A stretch of DNA of 64,000 bases, from NCBI RefSeq assembly GCF_001719045.1, contig NZ_CP015423.1, positions 248,001-312,000 on the forward strand, given 5' to 3'. The DNA is from Paenibacillus polymyxa (lineage in GTDB: Bacteria > Bacillota > Bacilli > Paenibacillales > Paenibacillaceae). Made by a program: the position numbers and the translations under genes. Below the pieces are notes generated by a model that was given only the letters and a program-made list of their open reading frames with translations, was not told the DNA's origin and did no database searches. Of the stretch, positions 24,187 to 32,913 are shown piece by piece. Each line of letters opens with the position of its first letter. The first letter of the stretch is position 1.

Positions 24187-25497
24187 TTATTTATCCTCCT
24201 TCAGCAGATTACCTCTGCCTGTATTCTTAAGTGCCGCCCGAGCTTCTTCACGAGCCAATGCTTTAAGTTGTTCTGGCGTTTTCTCGCCACCATCATTATT
24301 TTGTGAGTTAGTTGGTGGTGTTCCATTCAGCGCTCCCTCAGGAAGGTTTACATCGTCACCTTGTGTATGGCGACCACCACCGCCCAAAGCAGCTTGTGCC
24401 TGTGCTTCATACGTTGCTCCAATCTTTTCAATTTCAGATACCGGCAAATGAGAAAATGCCGTTTTCATAGCTTCTACATTAAAGGCTTCACCAAGAGCGC
24501 GGATACCAGCTCCACATGCTTGTTCAGTGACCTTCACCTTATATGTTGCTCCATCAGCGGCCTGGGCGCTCAACGATGTCAGTCTGCTCAAAATTTCAGT
24601 ATCATTCTCCACACTTAGCGCCGCCCGGATTTGTCCGAGTACATTATTAGCCGCTGCCAATGCAGTAGCTTGTGTTTGTTGTGCTGCCAAAGCAGCAGCT
24701 TTTTGTTCGTCTGTCACAGTGTCATCTCCTTGGGCCAGTGTCTCGGCCTGTTCTTTTGTTTGATGCTGCTTAGATACAAAAGCATTCATACCGCCTTTGT
24801 TGCTGAAAAAATAAAAGACGCGTTCATCGCCATCAAGCGATTTCGCATCTAAAGGTAATGGTTCGTATTCAGTTTGTCGCTGCTGCTCAGCTTCAGCATG
24901 TTGTTTCACCGACAGAGATTCACGTGTTATTCCAGCACCTTCATATCCTCCATCAAATACAATGGAGTTTTCCATGATATATCCATCATCCGCGAGAACA
25001 AGACATTCTTTGTCATCGTACGTTTGCCCACGAATGTGTGAACATGCTGAGGAACCATAATAATCACTGCCACAAATGCTACACGTATGCTTCGTAGTAA
25101 CAAACCCTGCCGAGGTATCAAAGATAGTTCCTGAATCAATACCGGTAGCCAGTTGATCCGTTGAGATCCCATTAGCTTCTAGCCCTTTTGCCATGTAATG
25201 ATCACCGTAAAGTTCCAGTTCCCCTCCCTCTTCGATAATTCGGCTGTCAAAAGTTCTGCCATACGGGAAAGATAAGGCTTCCCACTTCTGCCACGGATGG
25301 TCAACCAGCAAGGCTACTCCCTCTTTAACTTGATCAGCCATTTTACGTAGGAAGTTTGGGGTAATCTTCATTTTGTACTTATCAATACGCTTGGTTCCAA
25401 TGATTCTCGCTTGAAACACATGAGTTTGTTCATCGGTCAATGGGACTAATGCTTTTTGATTGATCTTTGCCAGTTGTTCCTGTGTAGGTTTTGCCAT
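24187..25497 (-). CDS. Prohead protease / scaffold fusion
   Basis: 436 residues. The N-terminal ~200 residues (TPNFLRKMADQVKEGVALLVDHPWQ; GISTDQLATGIDSGTIFDTSAGFVTT) carry an internal zinc-finger-like cluster CSICGSDYYGSSACSHIRG, seen in some phage capsid maturation proteases. The C-terminal half is Ala/Gln-rich and helical with a charged end (KTPEQLKALAREEARAALKNTGRG), typical of scaffolds. Position between portal and decoration genes supports protease plus scaffold in one chain. The catalytic residues are not certain. Confidence 0.68.
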   Translation of the reverse strand: MAKPTQEQLAKINQKALVPLTDEQTHVFQARIIGTKRIDKYKMKITPNFLRKMADQVKEGVALLVDHPWQKWEALSFPYGRTFDSRIIEEGGELELYGDHYMAKGLEANGISTDQLATGIDSGTIFDTSAGFVTTKHTCSICGSDYYGSSACSHIRGQTYDDKECLVLADDGYIMENSIVFDGGYEGAGITRESLSVKQHAEAEQQRQTEYEPLPLDAKSLDGDERVFYFFSNKGGMNAFVSKQHQTKEQAETLAQGDDTVTDEQKAAALAAQQTQATALAAANNVLGQIRAALSVENDTEILSRLTSLSAQAADGATYKVKVTEQACGAGIRALGEAFNVEAMKTAFSHLPVSEIEKIGATYEAQAQAALGGGGRHTQGDDVNLPEGALNGTPPTNSQNNDGGEKTPEQLKALAREEARAALKNTGRGNLLKEDK

Positions 25498-25503
25498 AAT
25501 GTT

Positions 25504-26964
25504 TTATTCACCTCCTTCTGGTGGAGTCTGTACTTTATTTGAATCAGATTCAAGCTTTTTCATAAGCAGCGGGAGTAACTCAGCCGGAACTTTGGCATTA
25601 ATACCAAGAGTCCAACGTATTTCCTCAGCAGCTTCCAACGGTGTGATGTAGAAATTCTTCTCCGCTGTGATGTAGTTATCGATCTTTGAACGTCGGTCAC
25701 GTTCAATCTCATTTTCAGAGCGTAGATCAATGGGGAGGTAGTCAGCTTCAACTTTTGTTTGAGTCCCTTTTACTCTTGCGGACAACGAAAAAGCCCGCTG
25801 CCAGAAACGTTTGGTTACGCTCCGCGCGGACTCTACATTTTTGATATATATTTGAGTGTCAATTGAACTGTATGTTTCGGTTGATCCTTGATGCCTGGAA
25901 AGGATGGTGAGCAGCGTCTTGAGTGAAGTCGCCATTTGGGTATCAATAATATCGATGAGCTTTTTAATATCAATCATCGGCCCTGAATTACCGCCTTTGA
26001 GATATTCGACTTTTACAGTATCCCAGTGGACAAGGGCATCGTCTGGATTGAGTGAGTTGAAATGGTTTATCATCTCTTCCATTCGCTCTTTGAGCCATTT
26101 CTGTTGACCATCGGGATTACTTTTCAAGTTGTTCGGCATATTCTTCAGCATGATTTCTTCCAACATGGAGATATCAAGCCGTGGATATCCTTGGTTGTGC
26201 ACTACTGCTTTTAGATCAGCCAGCACTTGGAGGTGGAAGAAAACTACTTGCAGCACTGGAAGCATGGGCGTTCGTCCATAAGGATCATCAGCCATCGGAT
26301 CAAACTCTTCATATATGAATGTTGGTGTATCGATCTTTTTGTAATTGCCAAACCACTCTTCATTCGCGTTCCTTCGTGGGTTCTTGACATATTGCCACGG
26401 CGTGAGCCGGTTGGTATCCGGTTGCCTTCGGAACCAAATTAGAGCCGGATCAACCGGGACGATATCAATTACATCGTTACATCGCTCATTCAGTACTACT
26501 TCCCCAGCACAAGCTCCGCGAACCATGATCATCATCCGCTGGATCGTGTCTAGTTTACCTAATGACCTTCCATGCTGGTATCCCGGCGAAGGTAGCGGTG
26601 TATTAAGCATAGCTTTGAGTTCATCCAGTACCCGTTGTCCGCCCTTATCTGCATTTCCGTTTGGCTTCTTAGCTGTAAATGTTAATTCGGTATCTCCCAT
26701 ACGTAAGTATGTGTATAGAGCATAGGATACGTCTGGATGAACAGATATTAGAAGTTCAAGTAACTCCTCTGCCGTGTAGCTCTGCAACTTAGTAAGGTCA
26801 ATATTATGAGCGTGCTGATGTTTTTTAGGCAGCCAGTTAAATATACCCCACGGGTTAGCGTTATTAGGTACTGATGCTCTGCCCACACCCATCATCTGAC
26901 GCTTTACCGCTGTTGGAAGAACAGCATTAGCAAATGAATATACAGCTCTATGATACCATTTCAA
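25504..26964 (-). CDS. Phage portal protein
   Basis: About 486 residues; dodecameric DNA gateway. Diagnostic stretches: ISVHPDVSYALYTYLRMG, IVPVDPALIWFRRQ, DDPYGRTPMLPVLQVVFFHLQVLADLKAVVHNQGYPR, and the helical QMATSLKTLLTILSR region. TTG 26964, with GGCGGTG 5 nt upstream, looks better than ATG 26982, which has only AGAAG. It is separated from the terminase by a 5.6-kb accessory island, whereas portal normally follows terL directly. Confidence 0.85.
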   Translation of the reverse strand: MKWYHRAVYSFANAVLPTAVKRQMMGVGRASVPNNANPWGIFNWLPKKHQHAHNIDLTKLQSYTAEELLELLISVHPDVSYALYTYLRMGDTELTFTAKKPNGNADKGGQRVLDELKAMLNTPLPSPGYQHGRSLGKLDTIQRMMIMVRGACAGEVVLNERCNDVIDIVPVDPALIWFRRQPDTNRLTPWQYVKNPRRNANEEWFGNYKKIDTPTFIYEEFDPMADDPYGRTPMLPVLQVVFFHLQVLADLKAVVHNQGYPRLDISMLEEIMLKNMPNNLKSNPDGQQKWLKERMEEMINHFNSLNPDDALVHWDTVKVEYLKGGNSGPMIDIKKLIDIIDTQMATSLKTLLTILSRHQGSTETYSSIDTQIYIKNVESARSVTKRFWQRAFSLSARVKGTQTKVEADYLPIDLRSENEIERDRRSKIDNYITAEKNFYITPLEAAEEIRWTLGINAKVPAELLPLLMKKLESDSNKVQTPPEGGE

Positions 26965-27100
26965 GATTTCACCGCCTTTCATTGCAAACTTCTATGAATA
27001 AAGGATAACATCCTTTTTATTCGGATTTACTACTGATTTTCGAGAGGATAGGCATTATGCTTACATATATCTTTTTTTAATGCGGAATATTGGAACAAAA

Positions 27101-27130
27101 AAGTGGTCAGGAAAAGTTTCCTGACCACTT
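27101..27130 (-). terminator. Palindromic repeat copy 3, doubling as terminator
   Basis: A 30-bp inverted repeat whose core TCAGGAAAAGTTTCCTGA (27107-27124) is the recurring prophage palindrome. Here it is extended by AAGTGG/CCACTT and followed on the minus strand by TTTTTTG, so it can terminate the SLH gene. The portal gene starts about 120-140 bp further on. Confidence 0.8.
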
Positions 27131-27173
27131 ATAATATCGTAATGCTTAGTCCACGTACCTACGGCATTACGTT

Positions 27174-29600
27174 TTATTCTACAATTTCCAGATCCAAGTA
27201 TTGTCCATCCCAAACATCAAGTTTATACTTTCCGGGCGGCAACTCGCCTGTAGAAATAATAACTGGTTTATTTACTTCATCATCCGTAACAATTATCTTT
27301 TTACCCCAGTTTTCTGCGACCAAATCGTCGTAGTTACCTTGGCCTCCCCAAACAAATGTATTTAGCAGATACACTTCTGAAACATCTGAAAGAGAGAATG
27401 TAATATCGCCTCCTTTTTTAACCTTTAATATATCCCCGATAGGTTGAATCATTGTAATTCTGACCGTTCTTCTATTTCCCCAGGTCTGAAATTCTTTATT
27501 GAATTCACCATTGGATGTAACCACAGCGTCTGTGACTAAACGGAAATTATAAACCAACCGATCCTCCAAATGTTTAGGCAATATAAAGACTTTATTGTCC
27601 TCAACTCTTACAGTCCCATTTTCCTTTGTGAAAGGCGTAAAAGGACTGTCACCAACAGACCACTGAACGATATCTTCTGTTGTCTTCCCGTCCGCAAGCT
27701 GTAATAAGCGATTATAATCAAAAGAGAATTGATCAAGTCTATCCTTTCTTTCAGGATATTGTACAAATATCGGTGACTGATCCAGAGGCTCGTTCTCATC
27801 CAAAACCGTTATTTCCTTGCTATGAAAGTTACTATTTTTGTCATAAACCGTCAGATCAAACTCATAGTTTTTGGGATAATTCCAATGATTAATATCATAT
27901 GTCGCGAAACTGACGGTTTTATTAGCCGGAACCTCCATTTTCAAAACCTCGCCGCTTTCGACACCCAACTCAAGGGATTGGAGATTACGGTAATCTATGA
28001 ATTCACTTGAAAAGTAAGCAGTGCCATCATAAGAGCTAGTAAAATAAACGGACTCTCCGACTGTTACTATTTTTTTAGGAACAGAAATGTTAGCGCCCCC
28101 ATTATGCTCTGGTGCTTGAGGTGTATCATCTTTCTTGTCGTCACTTTTTTTATGATCATCTTTTTTGGAATTATCGAATTCATTAGAGTTACTAGAAGAA
28201 CCCCCACCGCCACCTGATGTTGTTGGCCCCTGTAATCCCAAAGTTTTTGACGAATCGCCTATTGTGACTTTAACATCACTACTTACCTTGTCGCCATTTG
28301 TCAGAGATTTAGGTTTTGTTTGAAAAGAAACATTTTCAGCATTAACTACGGCTTTATCAACAGAACCTAATCCTATTACTTTGGCAGCAGCATTAAGAAC
28401 TAACGAGAGAATAGAAGACTCTTTTGCTGTATCTATGGTTGTACCCGTAGCGTTATCAGCTACGTTTAATGCATCAATCTGTCCATTTGGGATATTTACA
28501 TTAATAGCGAATGCTTCTACATTCACAGTGTGAAAATAACCTGTAAGGCTCACATTAGATTTTGCGGGGAGCTCATTTGTTAGAGTAACTCGATCAACAC
28601 TTGCTCCTTGTGAGACATCGAGGGCTGCGCCCGTCTTGATTTTTACTTCGCTAATGGACGTTGCTCCTTCTGCCACCAAACGAACAGTTCCATCCACTTT
28701 GTTTACAATGATGCTAACCAGCATAGAATTGTTCAGATGAACGCTATGCTCTCCACCGCCGTAAACGTAGGTTTGACCGTGAATTTTAACATTTTTCAAG
28801 AATACGTCGCCGTTCCCGACGGCTTTCCCGATAATTAAATCACCCGCGATTTCCGTATTTTGAAGCGTTACACCCGTTGTGTTGATGATAACATTGCCTG
28901 CCTGCTTGTCGAGTCCAGTCGAAGGCCCATATGTTCCTGATTCTCCATACCAAGCACCAAAATGATTAACAGCACGATCAAGAATCGTAACCGCCTCAGC
29001 ACGAGTCAACGATTTTTGTGGCTGAAATGTACCATTCTGGTAACCCTCAATAATACCGGCTGCAACTACAGCATTAACGGCCTTTTGGGACCAATTGTGC
29101 AGTGATGTGCTATCTTTAAAGGTTTTATTGGTATCAGAAGAAGAGATCTGAAGTAATTGGTTTACAGTAACAGCCGCTTCTTCTCTACTCAATACTTGCG
29201 TAGGACGAAAGCTACCATCTTCAAATCCTTTCATATATCCAGCATAAACTGCATCAGTAACGGTTGAAGCAAACCAATCATCTTTATTCACATCGGTAAA
29301 AGATGCTGCTTGTCCTGGCTGAATTTGAAATGCACGATTTAGTAAAGCAGCCCATTCACTTCTCGTAATCGGACGATTCGGTTCAAAACGAGCGTTTTCT
29401 ACACCTGAAACCACACCTCGGTGGCTCCATTTTGTAACGTTATCCGTTGCCCAATGGTTCACCATATCCCCATAAGGTTGAGATACAGTAGAACTTTCTT
29501 CCTTTGTTACTTGGTGTGAACTATCGGCTGCGAATATGGGGCTAGCCCATACAGAGGTCGCTAAAATTCCAGCCGTGAAAACATTAACCCACTTCTTCAT
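27174..29600 (-). CDS. Secreted SLH-domain surface protein
   Basis: 808 residues. A signal peptide (cleavage near SPIFA-AD, residue 24) is followed by three SLH domains at about 43-91, 100-150 and 160-211, each with TR(S/A)E or SREEA ends. These bind pyruvylated wall polymer. Residues about 230-440 are a repetitive beta-rich region; then come a Gly/Ser/Lys-rich linker (GGGGGSSSNS) and C-terminal beta domains. It has its own promoter and terminator and sits inside the structural gene block. It is bacterial surface cargo, not a virion gene by appearance; a receptor-masking role is inference. Confidence 0.85.
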   Translation of the reverse strand: MKKWVNVFTAGILATSVWASPIFAADSSHQVTKEESSTVSQPYGDMVNHWATDNVTKWSHRGVVSGVENARFEPNRPITRSEWAALLNRAFQIQPGQAASFTDVNKDDWFASTVTDAVYAGYMKGFEDGSFRPTQVLSREEAAVTVNQLLQISSSDTNKTFKDSTSLHNWSQKAVNAVVAAGIIEGYQNGTFQPQKSLTRAEAVTILDRAVNHFGAWYGESGTYGPSTGLDKQAGNVIINTTGVTLQNTEIAGDLIIGKAVGNGDVFLKNVKIHGQTYVYGGGEHSVHLNNSMLVSIIVNKVDGTVRLVAEGATSISEVKIKTGAALDVSQGASVDRVTLTNELPAKSNVSLTGYFHTVNVEAFAINVNIPNGQIDALNVADNATGTTIDTAKESSILSLVLNAAAKVIGLGSVDKAVVNAENVSFQTKPKSLTNGDKVSSDVKVTIGDSSKTLGLQGPTTSGGGGGSSSNSNEFDNSKKDDHKKSDDKKDDTPQAPEHNGGANISVPKKIVTVGESVYFTSSYDGTAYFSSEFIDYRNLQSLELGVESGEVLKMEVPANKTVSFATYDINHWNYPKNYEFDLTVYDKNSNFHSKEITVLDENEPLDQSPIFVQYPERKDRLDQFSFDYNRLLQLADGKTTEDIVQWSVGDSPFTPFTKENGTVRVEDNKVFILPKHLEDRLVYNFRLVTDAVVTSNGEFNKEFQTWGNRRTVRITMIQPIGDILKVKKGGDITFSLSDVSEVYLLNTFVWGGQGNYDDLVAENWGKKIIVTDDEVNKPVIISTGELPPGKYKLDVWDGQYLDLEIVE

Positions 29601-29644
29601 CTTTTTTGTCCTCTCATTTATGTAGTGTTAAACCAAGACTATGT

Positions 29645-29688
29645 ACCTAATATTTTAGGTATATAGAATCACTTACCTATTATTACAA
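29645..29688 (-). promoter_or_regulatory. Promoter and operator of the SLH gene
   Basis: Minus strand TTGTAA (29688-29683), 17-bp spacer, TATATA (29665-29660). The palindrome ACCTAATATTTTAGGT (29645-29660) overlaps the end of the -10 and the start site, and another AGGTA half lies in the spacer. This is a layout for repression by a palindrome-binding regulator. Confidence 0.6.
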
Positions 29689-29718
29689 GATTAATCGATG
29701 ATGTCACTACTTTTTAAT

Positions 29719-29835
29719 TCATAAGAGGATTTTTCTTGAATAAATATCAAAAGGAAGACGTATATTCGTATACCAGTCAACATGATCACGAAACGCGTAC
29801 ATGCCTTCCCTGAACTCCTTACACATTTCGTTCAT
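29719..29835 (-). pseudogene. Short ORF, probable gene remnant
   Basis: 38 codons: MNEMCKEFREGMYAF then RDHVDWYTNIRLPFDIY. The composition is protein-like, but no ribosome site precedes it, and it is isolated in a 305-bp gap upstream of the SLH promoter. It may be the C-terminal scrap of a lost gene. Confidence 0.3.
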
Positions 29836-29905
29836 AAACAGAAGTAAAGCTTAAGACATACATTCAATCCTACAAAATCAAAAAAAGAGCCCCCGAAGGT
29901 TGCTC

Positions 29906-30109
29906 CTAATTGAGAAACAGCTTAGCCCAATAATATAAAATAACCAGAACACCTACACTTGCTAGGATTCCAGTTAATCTTTTTCCAAGTATTTTTTTAA
30001 TGGGAATGCATACTACACACCAAAAGACTGAGGCTAAAATAAATATTAATAGCTTGTTTCCTCCTACAGCACCCCACATATCTACATTTGCACCTTCAAA
30101 AACATTCAA
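29906..30109 (-). CDS. Small two-helix membrane protein
   Basis: 67 residues with hydrophobic helices LLIFILASVFWCVVCIPI and ILASVGVLVILYYWAKLFL separated by a basic loop KKILGKRLTG. GGAGG lies 11 nt before ATG. It follows the membrane-anchored Mrr-type nuclease gene by 63 bp, so the two may work together; superinfection exclusion is one option. Family not recognised. Confidence 0.6.
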   Translation of the reverse strand: MNVFEGANVDMWGAVGGNKLLIFILASVFWCVVCIPIKKILGKRLTGILASVGVLVILYYWAKLFLN

Positions 30110-30171
30110 AAAGATTCCTCCCTAGTTTTTGTCTAATTCCAAAATTATATATCCACTCCCTTTCTCGCTTT

Positions 30172-30762
30172 TTATCCTGCTTTCCTGGTTACAGAATTCT
30201 TTTGTTTAACCTGCATAATCATTTCAATAAGCTGCTCTCGGTTAATCAAGCGAACGTTATTGGATCTTGCTAGTCTGTATGCTTGCTCAGTGTAATCGCT
30301 ATTTGTCACGACCCATGCTGAAGATGCACGGTAATGTGCTACCGCACCGTAAACCTCCTGAACCGCTTTAAGCCCAACATTTTTACTGTACCGTTTCGCC
30401 TGAACTACGATACGCTGACCGTTTTTTGTAAGAACCAGATCGGCACCGTAATCTCCAGAAGCTTGTGTAACCTCAGCTTTGTATCCTTGAGCTCTGAACA
30501 GATGTCCTAAATATTTTTCGAATTGATGACCATCCATTTTATCAATTTCAGCAATTCCAGAATTACGTAGCCTTGTTGCAGCAGCCATTTGACGATAAAA
30601 GATAAATGCTATGACCATTGCTACTGCTACAAAAGATGCAAAAACAGAGGCACCGATTGAACCCGTAACTGAGTAGATAAAGAAAAACGGGGCTATTAGC
30701 GCAATCCCTGCAATAGCCTCTTCAATAGAATTTTTCTGCTTTCTTCTCCGTCTTCTAGCCAT
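30172..30762 (-). CDS. Membrane-anchored Mrr-type restriction endonuclease-like protein
   Basis: 196 residues. A basic N-terminus (ARRRRRKQK) is followed by two membrane helices (about 15-33 and 36-57) and then a restriction-endonuclease fold of the Mrr_cat class. Visible catalytic elements are E82 (GHQFEKYLGHLFRAQGY), D108 in ASGDYGADLVL and QAK at 121-123 (IVVQAKRYSKNVG). It is expected to cut DNA near the membrane; a defence or exclusion role is inferred. GGGGG lies before ATG. It is preceded by the structured RNA element at 30829-30942. Confidence 0.75.
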   Translation of the reverse strand: MARRRRRKQKNSIEEAIAGIALIAPFFFIYSVTGSIGASVFASFVAVAMVIAFIFYRQMAAATRLRNSGIAEIDKMDGHQFEKYLGHLFRAQGYKAEVTQASGDYGADLVLTKNGQRIVVQAKRYSKNVGLKAVQEVYGAVAHYRASSAWVVTNSDYTEQAYRLARSNNVRLINREQLIEMIMQVKQKNSVTRKAG

Positions 30763-30828
30763 TAATAATTCCCCCTTATTCTGTATATATCGTCAATAAA
30801 GTGATTGGAATTAATAGGTAGAAGGAAA

Positions 30829-30942
30829 GCACGCTGCGGAATTGAACCGCGCAAGGGTTCTGACCAGGCTGTTTCATGTTTCCGCTGGTTAACTGGTTCC
30901 TTGCCGCCTGCGCGTGCCGTAAAGCCCCGGAATGATCCGGGG
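30829..30942 (-). ncRNA. tRNA-like three-way-junction RNA element
   Basis: On the minus strand a strong hairpin (CCCCGGA/TCCGGGG, 30925-30942) is followed by a 7-bp acceptor-like stem GGCACGC/GCGTGCT (30912-30918 with 30828-30834, one G:U). It encloses a T-arm-like hairpin GCGG-TTCAATT-CCGC (30850-30836) and a long arm (GCAAGG/CCTTGC plus TAACCAG/CTGGTCA). No D-arm or anticodon arm and no CCA are present, so it is not a canonical tRNA. It follows the small gene at 30965-31255. Confidence 0.6.
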
Positions 30943-30964
30943 AGCAATGTGGGGTCATGCTTAA

Positions 30965-31255
30965 TTACTTGAGCGCCAGAGCTGCTGCCTTAACGTGAGC
31001 TGGAATGGTGTATCCGTCCTTTTCCGTCAGGCTGCCATCAGCATGCACGGTTACTGCGAGCTGCTCGTACTCGTCGCCACTTGCTGGGATAACTGGATGA
31101 TCGTATGCGTGTTGGCCTTCAAATTTAATGGCGGTACTGTACTCGCTCTTAGACTCTGCTGCTTCCTGTGTACTTTCAATGTGCAAGATTCTAAACCGAT
31201 CCAAATATGCGTACCCACCGTTTCTTACTGCGCTTGCTTCTGTAGACATATTCAT
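30965..31255 (-). CDS. Small YAYLD-family protein, paralogue A
   Basis: 96 residues, not recognised. It contains GGYAYLDRFRILHIE and ends GYTIPAHVKAAALALK. The gene at 37980-38234 encodes a clear paralogue (SYAYLDKEKILHLH...IAIPSGLKALAGQLL), and the two share the same 5' leader (AAAAC-ATnTTAGGAGG). Both are followed immediately by a structured RNA element on the same strand. Mostly beta-strand and acidic; no catalytic motif. Confidence 0.65.
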   Translation of the reverse strand: MNMSTEASAVRNGGYAYLDRFRILHIESTQEAAESKSEYSTAIKFEGQHAYDHPVIPASGDEYEQLAVTVHADGSLTEKDGYTIPAHVKAAALALK

Positions 31256-31290
31256 TTCCTCCTAATATGGTTTTATAGAGAAATCAAAAA

Positions 31291-31312
31291 AGGCCGGCAC
31301 ATTGGCCGACCT
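31291..31312 (-). terminator. Intrinsic terminator upstream of paralogue A
   Basis: Minus strand GGTCGGC/GCCGGCC stem with loop CAATGT and six T. It isolates the small gene from upstream transcription, so a promoter must lie downstream of it or readthrough occurs. Confidence 0.65.
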
Positions 31313-31439
31313 GATCACCGAGGCTCAAAAGCTAAGGTGTGTTCCTTATTTGATTTTCCATGCTATAAATTTACCACATGAAAAGTCCAGTAGCAGTTCA
31401 TAAAACGGTCAATTTCCAATCAAATAGCAGTCAACAAAA

Positions 31440-31464
31440 AAGGAACCCATTATCAGGCTCCTTA
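31440..31464 (-). terminator. Terminator of the ATP-grasp gene
   Basis: Minus strand GGAGCC/GGTTCC stem (one G:U) with a short loop, followed by TTTTTTG, 9 bp after the ATP-grasp stop. Confidence 0.7.
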
Positions 31465-31472
31465 TCAAAACA

Positions 31473-32297
31473 TTAAACTTTTAAGGCTTTTCTTAATGAA
31501 TCTTTCATGTTACTAACAAAATTATCGCGTGTCTCAGGAGATAACTCCAAAAGAGAAAGATAAGGATTTAAATCCTCCAATTCAACTAATAATAGTTCTC
31601 CCGAAGGTGTACGACATGCATCAACACGTTGAATACCACAATCAAGGTTATTCCAATCAATGAATTTTTGAGCAAAGGACAAGTCTTGTTCAGTTGGTGC
31701 ATATTCTTTCAATTCCCAGCGTTTATCTTTATCAGGCGCATTCATTGCATATTGAAAGTTCTTGTCAATGAAGTAAAATGATACTTCGTATTCAAAAGGA
31801 ATAAACGGCTGGACCAGGATACTATGGTTCTCATTATCTATTTCATTAGTTACTTCCGCTTGAGAAATACGCTTCATGCCAATGGAATCGGCACCATCTT
31901 TTGGTTTAACAATGAAGTCTTCAACATTGGGTAGATGTTTAATATTTTCAATGGAATCTATTGTAGGTATGACAGGGAAATTCGCGTTTGTTAACTCAAG
32001 CAAATACTCTTTTCCATTCATATCTGCCTTGCCATTAAATGAATTGTAAGTATTTAATCCCTTGCCCACTATTCTTTTTCGAAAAGCTTCATACTTTTCT
32101 TTAAAGTTCGCAACAGGGCCTGCATTTCGAAAGACGATTAAATCGATAACATCCTCGAAGCTCTCTATATCCTCCGGATGGCAAATTACCAAATCAAACT
32201 CTTCTCTAAGTTGGGAAGTGAGGTAGAGGTCTTCTTCATAATAGTTCCTACCTTTAGCTGGATAGTAAAGGTCTGTTACAAATAACAACTTCTTCAC
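31473..32297 (-). CDS. ATP-grasp domain protein
   Basis: 274 residues, RimK/glutathione-synthetase-like layout: N-terminal Rossmann-like part (KLLFVTDLYYPAKG...DLIVFRNAG), FIVKPKDGADSIGMKR (nucleotide lid lysine), SILVQPFIPFEYEVSFYFID, and the metal-binding end LLVELEDLNPYLSL. ATP-grasp enzymes ligate a carboxylate to an amine or thiol; the substrate is unknown. GTG start with AGGTG 7 nt upstream. An isolated single gene with its own terminator in a phage island; a peptide- or wall-modifying role is inference. Confidence 0.75.
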   Translation of the reverse strand: MKKLLFVTDLYYPAKGRNYYEEDLYLTSQLREEFDLVICHPEDIESFEDVIDLIVFRNAGPVANFKEKYEAFRKRIVGKGLNTYNSFNGKADMNGKEYLLELTNANFPVIPTIDSIENIKHLPNVEDFIVKPKDGADSIGMKRISQAEVTNEIDNENHSILVQPFIPFEYEVSFYFIDKNFQYAMNAPDKDKRWELKEYAPTEQDLSFAQKFIDWNNLDCGIQRVDACRTPSGELLLVELEDLNPYLSLLELSPETRDNFVSNMKDSLRKALKV

Positions 32298-32536
32298 GTA
32301 GGAGCACCTAACTTTCGTATTAATTTTATTAACTCATTCTTAACATATTATACGATGCTAATCTCCTATTCAAAGAAAACAAAGAAAAGGCAAAAGAGGA
32401 ACGCCCGGTCATGTGCCGCCTTTTGCGGCCGTGCGCTTCATTCTCGCCCGATTTCCACAGTACAAATATATCACGTAAAAAGTCTAACGAACGGCAACAA
32501 AACGGCAAGATTCTGGCAAAAAACCGGAACCCCTTT

Positions 32537-32797
32537 TTACACGACTGAGCTGGCTGGAACTGAGTTTTCAACAAGGACGGTTAAGCGGAGCATTCCGGCA
32601 AGTGTGTCCAGTGCTGCCTGTTTAATCTCTCTTAACCTGCGATCACTCATGTGCAGTTCCCCCGCAATGATATAGTCAAACTCTCCCTCATTGTCCAGGT
32701 AACTCCGCTGGATAACCTCACGTTGAATGCTGGAAAGTTTACTCATCGCCAGTTCCAGTAGCTCATCCTTTGCTTGAAACTTTGCTTCCTTGTCCAC
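32537..32797 (-). CDS. Short sigma-region-4-like (ArpU-type) regulator
   Basis: 86 residues from GTG 32797. Helical with a sigma-70 region-4-like HTH: LSSIQREVIQRSYLDNEGEFDYIIAGELHMSDRRLREIKQAALDTLA. Such proteins act as late-gene regulators in many Gram-positive phages, and this one lies just downstream of terL. The reading frame stays open for about 30 codons upstream. A GGAGG sits 8 nt before an in-frame ATA, so the true start may be non-canonical. A paralogous regulator is at 39733-40371. Confidence 0.6.
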   Translation of the reverse strand: MDKEAKFQAKDELLELAMSKLSSIQREVIQRSYLDNEGEFDYIIAGELHMSDRRLREIKQAALDTLAGMLRLTVLVENSVPASSVV

Positions 32798-32913
32798 ATT
32801 GAATATGGCGATTTCCTCCGTCTGCTTGCTGATCGTATTGGTGGGTTGATGCTCTCTATATGAATACTCCTGTGCAACCGCTATCTTTTATCTTATAAAA
32901 CCGCTCTACCACA

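Noticed and set aside
30829..30918. Canonical tRNA gene
   Set aside because: Acceptor and T arms can be drawn, but no D arm, no 7-nt anticodon loop and no standard length fit.
30762..30958. Two overlapping minus-strand ORFs of about 60 codons
   Set aside because: They run through the stem-rich RNA element; the codon pattern follows the helices in both frames and no ribosome site precedes them.
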